From NCBI GenBank assembly GCA_016206565.1, contig JACQRG010000003.1, positions 1 through 7,051 on the forward strand: a stretch of DNA of 7,051 nucleotides. The letters run 5' to 3'. Made by a program: the position numbers and the translations under genes. The stretch's first letter is position 1. Each line of letters opens with the position of its first letter. Positions 1-5,106 of this stretch are shown here, piece by piece. The notes under the pieces are model-generated. The model did not search any database, was not told where the DNA came from, and saw only the letters and a program-made list of their open reading frames with translations. The DNA comes from Candidatus Omnitrophota bacterium. Its GTDB lineage: Bacteria; Omnitrophota; Gorgyraeia; Aquiviventales; Aquiviventaceae.

Positions 1-282
1 CCCGGCGCGGAGCTCGCGCCAGGGGCGTTCGGCGTGTTGGAGCCGACGCCCTCGGCGCGCAGGCCCGTGCGGTTGCGGGAGCTGGACGCCGTGCTCGTGC
101 CCGGCCTGGCCTTTGATCGGCAAGGCCGCCGGCTGGGCCACGGGTACGGGTATTTCGACCGCTTGTTGGCGCGCTTGCCCCAGGCCACGCCCGTCATCGG
201 GCTGGCGTTTAGGTTTCAGCTCCTCGATCGCCTGCCCGCCGCCTCGCACGACCGGCCCGTCTCGACGGTCCTGACCGCCTAA
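1..282 (+). CDS. fthC: 5-formyltetrahydrofolate cyclo-ligase, C-terminal part (5' end outside window)
   Basis: The frame is open from base 1 to a TAA at 280-282, giving the last 93 codons of a protein that is usually about 180-200 residues, so roughly half is missing to the left. The family makes 5,10-methenyl-THF from 5-formyl-THF using ATP in the cytosol. Visible family signatures are GAFGVLEP near the left edge, LVPGLAFDRQGRRLGHGYGYFDRLL-type sequence spread over positions 94-168 (the conserved 'vPglaFd..g.RlG.G.GyYDR.L' block that binds nucleotide and phosphate), and a closing HDRPVSTVLT like the usual 'HD..vd.iiT' end. The GYFDR here replaces the more common GYYDR, a mild change. An ATG-less start at 34 is only an internal TTG and should not be used as the gene start. 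In many bacteria this gene sits near zapA; here it precedes rny with a 51-nt gap. Confidence 0.93.
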   Translation, partial: PGAELAPGAFGVLEPTPSARRPVRLRELDAVLVPGLAFDRQGRRLGHGYGYFDRLLARLPQATPVIGLAFRFQLLDRLPAASHDRPVSTVLTA

Positions 283-286
283 CAGC

Positions 287-313
287 CCCCGGACGGGTCA
301 CCTCCCGCCGGGG
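287..313 (+). other. GC-rich hairpin between the folate gene and rny
   Basis: Bases 287-292 (CCCCGG) pair with 308-313 (CCGGGG), and 294-297 (CGGG) pair with 304-307 (CCCG). This gives a 10-bp stem with one bulged A at 293 and a 6-nt loop. It starts just after the folate gene stop and ends 8 nt before the rny Shine-Dalgarno. It is not followed by a T-run, so it does not look like a standard intrinsic terminator; it could be a weak terminator, an mRNA-end stabiliser or chance in GC-rich DNA. Confidence 0.4.
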
Positions 314-321
314 ACTTCAAT

Positions 322-327
322 GAGGGG
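322..327 (+). promoter_or_regulatory. Ribosome binding site of rny
   Basis: GAGGGG lies 6 nt upstream of the ATG at 334, a good spacing for a purine-rich Shine-Dalgarno. It is the clearest ribosome binding site in the window and fixes the rny start. The start is also supported because the protein then begins directly with the hydrophobic membrane anchor expected for RNase Y. Confidence 0.7.
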
Positions 328-333
328 TGTGCC

Positions 334-1884
334 ATGACCGTACTCATCCTACTCGCAGGAGTGCTGGCGGCCTTCGCCGCCGGCTACGGCCTGAGCGTGT
401 TGCTGGGCCGCAAGACCCTCAGCGGTGCGCAGGAGCAGTCCAAGCGGATCCTGGACGAGGCCAAGCGCCAGGCCGAGGCCGCGGCGAAGAAGGCCGACCT
501 GGACGCCAAGGAGCAGCTCCACGCCATGCGGCAGGACTTCGAGGAGAAGACCAAGGACCGCCGCAGCGAGCTCACCCAATTGGAGAAGCGGCTCCACCAG
601 CGCGAAGAGGTGATTGACCGCAAGCTGGAGCTCGTGGACCAGAAGGAGAAGGGCCTGCTGGAGCGCGACCGGCAGCTCGGCACGAAGGAGCAGAGCCTCA
701 AGGCCAAGGACGACCAGCTCGCGCAGCTCATCGCCAACGAGAAGGAGACGCTCAAGTCCCTTTCGAACCTCTCGGTGGAGGACGCGAAACAGCAGCTGCT
801 CGCGCGCCTCGAGCAGGACTACCGCTCCGAGGCGGGCCGGGTCATCAAGCAGGTCGAGGAGGAGACGCAGCGGCAGGCCCAGGACGTCTCGCGGCGCATC
901 CTCGCGCAGGCCATGCAGCGCTGCGCCTCCGATTTCACGGTCGAGACGAGCACCACCGTGGTGCAGCTGCCCAACGAGGAGATGAAGGGCCGCGTCATCG
1001 GCCGCGAGGGGCGCAACATCAAGGCCTTCGAGCTGGCCACCGGCGTGGACCTGATCGTGGATGAGACGCCGGACGTGGTGACGCTTTCCTCCTTCGACCC
1101 GATCCGCCGGGAGGTCGCGCGGCAGTCGCTTGAGCGGCTGCTCTCGGACGGCCGCATCCACCCGGCGCGCATCGAGGAGATCGTGGACCGCGTCAAGAAG
1201 GACTTCGAGCGCCACATCGTCCAGGTCGGGGAGAAAACCGTCCAGGAGATGGGCTGCGCGAACGTGCACCCGGAGCTCGTCAAGCTTATGGGCAAGCTGC
1301 GCTACCGCACCAGCTACGGCCAGAACGTCCTGATGCACTGCAAGGAAACCGGGCACCTGTGCGGCATGATCGCCGCCGAGCTGGGGCTGGACCAGCGGCT
1401 GGCGCGCCGCTGCGGCTTGCTGCACGACGTGGGCAAAGCGGTCAGCCACGAGGTCGAGGGGCCGCACGCCATCATCGGGGCGGAGCTGGCCCGCAAGTAC
1501 GGCGAGACGCCTGAAATCGTGCACGCCATCGAGGCGCACCACGAGGACGTGCAGCCGACCACGCTCTACGCCGTGCTGACCATCGTGGCGGATTCGATCA
1601 GCGGGTCGCGGCCGGGCGCGCGCGGCGACACCCTGGAGAACTACGTCAAGCGGCTGCAGGCCCTGGAGGGCATCTGCGACTCCTTCAAGGGGGTCGAGAA
1701 GGCCTACGCGATCCAGGCCGGCCGCGAGGTGCGGGTCATCGTGCAGCCGGACCACGTGACCGACCTGGAGGCCATCGCGCTGGCCCGGGAGATCAAGCGC
1801 AAGGTCGAGGGCTCCATCGAGTTCCCCGGCCAGATCAAGATCACCGTGATTCGAGAAACGCGTTCCATCGAATATGCGCGCTAG
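334..1884 (+). CDS. rny: Ribonuclease Y (membrane-anchored endoribonuclease, KH and HD domains)
   Basis: A 516-residue protein, very close to the roughly 520 residues of B. subtilis RNase Y, which starts bulk mRNA decay by cutting single-stranded AU-rich RNA at the inner face of the membrane. The domain order is complete: a hydrophobic N-terminal anchor (about residues 2-24), a long charged coiled coil rich in Glu, Lys, Gln and Arg (about 28-195), a KH RNA-binding domain with the GxxG loop as GREG at 223-226, and an HD phosphohydrolase domain. The metal-binding HD pair is H364-D365 in LLHDVGKA, and the second metal motif is EAHHED with H402-H403. The conserved SRPGAR and QAGREVRVIV blocks and the terminal PGQIKITVIRETR are all present. 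No key residue is missing. It is followed after 75 nt by ymdB, its usual partner in Firmicutes. The reverse strand is open over most of this gene, which is a GC-bias shadow. Confidence 0.97.
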   Translation: MTVLILLAGVLAAFAAGYGLSVLLGRKTLSGAQEQSKRILDEAKRQAEAAAKKADLDAKEQLHAMRQDFEEKTKDRRSELTQLEKRLHQREEVIDRKLELVDQKEKGLLERDRQLGTKEQSLKAKDDQLAQLIANEKETLKSLSNLSVEDAKQQLLARLEQDYRSEAGRVIKQVEEETQRQAQDVSRRILAQAMQRCASDFTVETSTTVVQLPNEEMKGRVIGREGRNIKAFELATGVDLIVDETPDVVTLSSFDPIRREVARQSLERLLSDGRIHPARIEEIVDRVKKDFERHIVQVGEKTVQEMGCANVHPELVKLMGKLRYRTSYGQNVLMHCKETGHLCGMIAAELGLDQRLARRCGLLHDVGKAVSHEVEGPHAIIGAELARKYGETPEIVHAIEAHHEDVQPTTLYAVLTIVADSISGSRPGARGDTLENYVKRLQALEGICDSFKGVEKAYAIQAGREVRVIVQPDHVTDLEAIALAREIKRKVEGSIEFPGQIKITVIRETRSIEYAR

Positions 1885-1887
1885 AGC

Positions 1888-1950
1888 AGCGACAAGCGAC
1901 AAGCGACAAGCGACAACGTTTCTGTTGCCTGTCGCTTGTTGCATGTCGCA
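1888..1950 (+). repeat. Heptamer inverted repeat (4 + 4 units) filling the rny-ymdB gap
   Basis: The left arm holds four exact tandem copies of GCGACAA (1889-1895, 1896-1902, 1903-1909, 1910-1916). The right arm holds four degenerate copies of the reverse complement, TGTYGCN (TGTTGCC 1923, TGTCGCT 1930, TGTTGCA 1937, TGTCGCA 1944). Arms 1888-1915 and 1923-1950 are 28 nt each; 23 positions are Watson-Crick pairs and two more would be G-U in RNA. The loop is 7 nt (1916-1922). It begins 3 nt after the rny stop and ends 9 nt before the ymdB ATG, so it would form a long hairpin right at the ymdB leader. There is no T-run after it. It has the look of a dispersed palindromic repeat rather than a terminator; whether copies occur elsewhere cannot be seen here. 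Confidence 0.85.
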
Positions 1951-1959
1951 AGCGTAGCC

Positions 1960-2769
1960 ATGCGGATTCTTCTCATTGGGGATGTCGTCGGCAGGCCGGG
2001 CCGGGTGATCGTCCAGAAGCTGTTGGTGGGCCTGCGCGACGAGCTGCGCCTGGACTTCGTGATCGCCAACTGCGAGAACGCGGCCGGAGGGGCCGGCATC
2101 ACTCCGAGCACCGCGGATGAGCTCTTCAGCGCCGGGGTGGACGTGCTGACCTCCGGCAACCATGTCTGGAAGAAGCGCGAGGCCTATGACCTGCTGCGCC
2201 GGGACCACCGCGTGCTGCGGCCGGCCAACTATCCGGAGGATTGCCCGGGCGGCGGCTCGGTGGTGGTGGAGTCGCTCGGCGGCCAGAAGGTGGGCGTGGT
2301 CAACGTGATGGGCCGCGTGTTCATGGAGCCGCTGGCCTGCCCGTTCAAGACGGCCGAGCGCGAAGTCGCCAAGGTGCGCGAGCAGACCCCGGTCATCATC
2401 GTGGACATGCACGCCGAGGCCACCAGCGAGAAGGTCGCGATGGGCTGGTTCCTCGACGGCAAGGTCTCGTGCGTCTTCGGCACGCACTCGCACGTCCCCA
2501 CGGCCGATGAGCGCCTCCTGCCGGGGGGCAGCGCCTTCATCACGGACGTGGGGATGACCGGCCCCTACGATTCGGTGATCGGCCGGCGCGTGGACCAGAT
2601 CCTGCAGCGGTTTCTGACCAGTATGCCGGTGAAATCCGAGGTCGCCGACGGCAACGTCCAGCTGCGCGGCCTGCTCATCGAGGTGGACCCGCCGACGGGA
2701 AAAGCCACGAGTGTCGAGCGCATCACCAAGGTCTTGCATGAAGTTGTCCCCAGTCTCGCAGGCGACTAA
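1960..2769 (+). CDS. ymdB: YmdB-family metallophosphoesterase
   Basis: A 269-residue protein of the TIGR00282/YmdB family (B. subtilis YmdB about 264 residues), a di-metal phosphoesterase reported to act on 2',3'-cyclic nucleotides and to affect biofilm and nanotube decisions. All metal-site motifs are visible: D8 in IGDVVGRPG, E39-N40 in NCENAAGG, N67-H68 in SGNHVW, H151 in DMHAEATSEK, and H176 and H178 in GTHSHVPT, followed by TDVGMTGP. I chose the ATG at 1960 because the protein then starts MRILLIGD, as the family does. A TTG at 1936 in frame lies inside the upstream repeat and would add eight non-conserved residues. The Shine-Dalgarno for 1960 is weak, and the repeat hairpin ends 9 nt before it, so translation may depend on readthrough or coupling from rny. 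The 3' end overlaps xseA by 32 nt. Cellular role in this organism is inferred only. Confidence 0.95.
   Translation: MRILLIGDVVGRPGRVIVQKLLVGLRDELRLDFVIANCENAAGGAGITPSTADELFSAGVDVLTSGNHVWKKREAYDLLRRDHRVLRPANYPEDCPGGGSVVVESLGGQKVGVVNVMGRVFMEPLACPFKTAEREVAKVREQTPVIIVDMHAEATSEKVAMGWFLDGKVSCVFGTHSHVPTADERLLPGGSAFITDVGMTGPYDSVIGRRVDQILQRFLTSMPVKSEVADGNVQLRGLLIEVDPPTGKATSVERITKVLHEVVPSLAGD
2728..2732 (+). promoter_or_regulatory. Likely ribosome binding site deciding the xseA start
   Basis: AAGGT lies 5 nt before the ATG at 2738, inside the end of ymdB. It favours 2738 over the in-frame GTG at 2711, which would add nine residues and has no clear purine tract at the right distance. Confidence 0.4.
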
Positions 2770-4063
2770 TCCGTCCGCGCCGGCCCCGAAGACGCTGACG
2801 GTTGGGCAGGTCGTCGCGCGCATCCGCGAACTCATCGAGGGCCAGTTTCCCTCCGCCCTCTGGGTGGAGGGGGAGCTGTCCAACTGCAGCTTTCCCGCCT
2901 CCGGCCACATCTACTTCAGCCTGGTGGATGAGCAGGCTACCGACCGGCTTGGCCAGCGGCTCGTCTTGCCCTGCGCCTTCTACCGGGGCGCGAACCAGCA
3001 CCTGAAGTTCACGCTGCAAGACGGCATGAAGGTGCTCTGCCTGGGGCAGGTCACCACCTACGAGCGGCAGGGCCAGTACCAGCTGCGCGTGCTGCGCGTC
3101 GAGCCGAAAGGCCTCGGGGCGCTGCAGCTGGCCTTCGAGCAGCTCAAGAAGCGGCTGGCGGCCGAGGGGCTCTTCGAGGAGGCGCGCAAGCGGCCGATTC
3201 CGACGCTGCCGCAGCGGGTGGGCGTCGTGACCTCGATGACCGGCTCCGCGGTGCACGACATGATCAGCAAGCTGCGCGGGCACTTCGCCGTCCTCATCCT
3301 GCCGGTGAAGGTGCAGGGCGAGGGCGCGGCGCGCGAGATCGCCGAGGCGCTGGACTTAGCGAGCGAGCGCCGGCTGGCCGACGTGCTCATCGTCGGCCGG
3401 GGCGGGGGCAGCGTCGAGGACCTCTGGGCCTTCAACGAGGAGCCGGTGGCCCGGGCGATCGCCCGCTGCCGTATTCCCGTCATCTGCGCGGTGGGCCATG
3501 AGGATGACTGGACCATCGCGGACTACGTGGCCGACCTGCGCGCCTCCACCCCGACCCACGCGGCCCAGCTGCTGGTCAACGAGCGGCAGGCCATCGTCGA
3601 GCAGGCCCAAGAGCTCATCCAGCGCCTGGTGGACACCATGCAGCTCTACCTCGATGAGGGCGTGCGCGCCGTTGAGGAGCTGGGCGGCCGGCTGCGGCTG
3701 CTGCATCCCATCCACCAAATCACCGAGCATCTGCGCCGCGCCGCCCGTCTGCACGAGCAGCTCCTCCTCTCCATCCGCCACCGCTTGGACCAGGAGCAGC
3801 GGCGGCTGGAGGGCTTCGCCGGCCGGCTGCAGGCCTTAAGCCCCTTAGCGGTGCTGGCCCGGGGCTACAGCATCACGTTTGCGCTGCCGCAGCGCCGTCC
3901 GGTGACGGACGCCCAGGCGCTGCGCCTCGGGCAGGAGCTGGAGACCTTGGTCGCCCGCGGCGCGATCCTCAGCAAAGTAACCGCCGTGCGAAGTCCCGAG
4001 CGAGGGGACCGAGTCGAGGGAACGGCCCACCCAGAAAGAGAGCCCCATGGCACAAGCACATGA
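2738..4063 (+). CDS. xseA: Exodeoxyribonuclease VII large subunit
   Basis: A 441-residue protein (family about 400-460), the catalytic subunit of exonuclease VII, which degrades single-stranded DNA from both ends in the cytosol with several XseB subunits. The N-terminal OB-fold covers about residues 20-120, with LWVEGELSNC at 41-50, SGHIYFSLVDE at 55-65 and RQGQYQLRV at 110-118. The catalytic domain follows, with AAEGLFEEARKRPIP at 141-155, GVVTSMTG at 162-169 (usually TSPTGA), VQGEGAA at 192-198, VGRGGGSVEDLWAFNEE at 219-235 and AVGHEDDWTIADYVAD at 251-266. A long helical segment spans about 275-365, and LARGYSITF at 373-381 marks the conserved C-terminal segment. Residues 418-441 after SKVTAV are non-conserved, Arg/Glu/Pro-rich, and partly encoded by a repeat. 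The start at 2738 (32 nt inside ymdB) is preferred over a GTG at 2711. It overlaps xseB by 17 nt, so the two subunits are probably coupled. Confidence 0.96.
   Translation: MKLSPVSQATNPSAPAPKTLTVGQVVARIRELIEGQFPSALWVEGELSNCSFPASGHIYFSLVDEQATDRLGQRLVLPCAFYRGANQHLKFTLQDGMKVLCLGQVTTYERQGQYQLRVLRVEPKGLGALQLAFEQLKKRLAAEGLFEEARKRPIPTLPQRVGVVTSMTGSAVHDMISKLRGHFAVLILPVKVQGEGAAREIAEALDLASERRLADVLIVGRGGGSVEDLWAFNEEPVARAIARCRIPVICAVGHEDDWTIADYVADLRASTPTHAAQLLVNERQAIVEQAQELIQRLVDTMQLYLDEGVRAVEELGGRLRLLHPIHQITEHLRRAARLHEQLLLSIRHRLDQEQRRLEGFAGRLQALSPLAVLARGYSITFALPQRRPVTDAQALRLGQELETLVARGAILSKVTAVRSPERGDRVEGTAHPEREPHGTST
3993..4022 (+). repeat. Short repeat in the 3' end of xseA
   Basis: Two similar units stand side by side: CCCGAGCGAGGGGA (3995-4008) and ACCGAGTCGAGGGAA (4008-4022). 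GTCCC at 3993-3997 and GGGAC at 4005-4009 form a 5-bp inverted repeat with a 7-nt loop. The region encodes the start of the non-conserved XseA tail (about residues 419-428) and ends 24 nt before the xseB start. Motifs of this kind look like intergenic repeats that have been absorbed into the coding end; only one copy is in this window, so the repeat status is an inference. Confidence 0.45.
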
Positions 4064-4313
4064 GGTAAAATACGAGGACGCGCTCAAGCGCCTGGAGCGC
4101 ATCGTCCAGGACCTGGACGGCTCCGAGCTGGACCTGGAAGCGCGGCTGAAGAAATTCGAGGAAGGCACCAAGCTCGCCCGCCTGCTGCTCAAGAAACTCG
4201 ACCAGGCCAAGAAGCGGGTCGAGGTGCTGGTGAAGCACAACGTCGGGGAACCGACCGCCGTACCCCTGGATGACGAACCGCTCGACGCATCGGACGACTC
4301 CGCATCGGCTTAA
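4047..4313 (+). CDS. xseB: Exodeoxyribonuclease VII small subunit
   Basis: An 88-residue protein, slightly longer than the usual 70-85, that binds XseA and is needed for stable exonuclease VII. The family pattern is clear: YEDALKRLERIVQDLDG at about residues 9-25, then SELDLEARLKKFEEG at about 26-40 and a second helix LARLLLKKLDQAKKRVEVL, together the expected two-helix hairpin. The last 22 or so residues are acidic and Asp/Ser-rich (DDEPLDASDDSAS) and unlikely to be structured. A purine-rich AGAAAGAGAG ends 4 nt before the ATG, consistent with a ribosome binding site. It overlaps xseA by 17 nt upstream, and the ispA reading frame overlaps its acidic tail by up to 44 nt. Confidence 0.95.
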   Translation: MAQAHEVKYEDALKRLERIVQDLDGSELDLEARLKKFEEGTKLARLLLKKLDQAKKRVEVLVKHNVGEPTAVPLDDEPLDASDDSASA

Positions 4314-5106
4314 GCTCCTCCGGACGCTGGTGGACCGGGAATTGCGCCGCGCGCTCTCCAGCCCTCCGCTCGGGCCCCGCGCGGTCCATGACGCGATGCG
4401 CTACTGCGTCTTCTCCGGCGGCAAGCGGTTTAGGCCGCTGCTCGCCCTGGGTGCGTGCGAGGCGGTCGGCGCTGCGGCGCGGCGCGCCCTGCCGGCGGCC
4501 TGCGCGGTCGAGCTGATCCACACCTATTCCCTGGTGCACGACGACCTGCCCGCCATGGACGACGCGGATGAGCGCCGCGGCAAGCCCTCCTGCCACCGCA
4601 AGTTCGGCGAGGGCCAGGCGATCCTGGCCGGAGACGCCCTCCTGACCCTCGCCTTTGAGCGGCTCAGTCGTAACAGCATGCCGAACACCCTGGGCATCAT
4701 CCGCGCCATCGGGCAGGCCAGCGGCACCTCCGGCCTCATCGGCGGGCAAGTCCTGGACCTGCAAGCCATGCGCGCCCGCGGGGCGCGGTCGGCCGCCGCG
4801 TGGCGCGACATCGCCCGCCGCAAGACCGCGGCACTCATCCATGCCAGCGTCATCTCCGGGGCCATGGCGGGCGGGACCAGCCGGCCGCAGCTGGCGCGGC
4901 TGAGCCGCTACGGGCGCGCGGTGGGCCTGGCGTTTCAGCTGCTGGATGACGCGCATGACGGCGAAGGCCTGGCGGACGTGATGGGCCCCGGCGCGGCCCG
5001 GGCCCAGGCGCGGCGGCTCATCAGGCAGGCGCAACAGGCCCTGGAGCCGTTCGGCCGGCGCGCGGCGGTCTTGCGCGAGCTGGCGGAGTGGCTGGCGCGC
5101 ACATGA
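4270..5106 (+). CDS. ispA: Short-chain prenyl diphosphate synthase (farnesyl/geranyl diphosphate synthase, IspA type)
   Basis: A 278-residue protein that condenses isopentenyl diphosphate with allylic diphosphates in the cytosol. GGKRFRP at 50-56 is the substrate-binding block. The first Asp-rich motif is DDLPAMDD at 91-98 with ERRGKPSCHRKFGEG after it; the two-residue insertion (PA) and the Tyr five positions before DD match bacterial type II farnesyl diphosphate synthases. GDALLTLAF at 121-129, GGQVLDL at 158-164 and KTAALIHAS at 185-193 follow. The second Asp-rich motif is FQLLDDAHD at 222-230, so DDxxD is intact, but the usual GK...D...K.TYP segment after it is absent and the C-terminus is shorter than in E. 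coli IspA (299 residues). The start is uncertain: ATG 4270 overlaps xseB by 44 nt without a clear Shine-Dalgarno; an in-frame GTG at 4330 is an alternative. Chain length of the product is inferred from the motif only. Confidence 0.92.
   Translation: MTNRSTHRTTPHRLKLLRTLVDRELRRALSSPPLGPRAVHDAMRYCVFSGGKRFRPLLALGACEAVGAAARRALPAACAVELIHTYSLVHDDLPAMDDADERRGKPSCHRKFGEGQAILAGDALLTLAFERLSRNSMPNTLGIIRAIGQASGTSGLIGGQVLDLQAMRARGARSAAAWRDIARRKTAALIHASVISGAMAGGTSRPQLARLSRYGRAVGLAFQLLDDAHDGEGLADVMGPGAARAQARRLIRQAQQALEPFGRRAAVLRELAEWLART

Noticed and set aside
1888..1950. CRISPR array or intrinsic terminator at the heptamer repeat
   Set aside because: The repeat units are 7 nt with no spacers, so it is not CRISPR, and there is no T-run after the hairpin as an intrinsic terminator would need.
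1936..1959. TTG at 1936 as the ymdB start
   Set aside because: It lies inside the right arm of the repeat and adds eight residues not found in the family, while the ATG at 1960 gives the standard MRILLIGD beginning with metal ligand D8.
2711..2737. GTG at 2711 as the xseA start
   Set aside because: It lengthens the overlap with ymdB to 59 nt and lacks a well-placed purine tract; the ATG at 2738 has AAGGT 5 nt upstream. It is not excluded.
349..2910. 853-codon open frame on the minus strand opposite rny and ymdB
   Set aside because: It runs antisense to two genes with full family motifs, its translation is low-complexity Leu/His/Ala/Arg/Asp-rich sequence with no recognisable motif, and long antisense frames are expected in high-GC DNA with C/G-ending codons.
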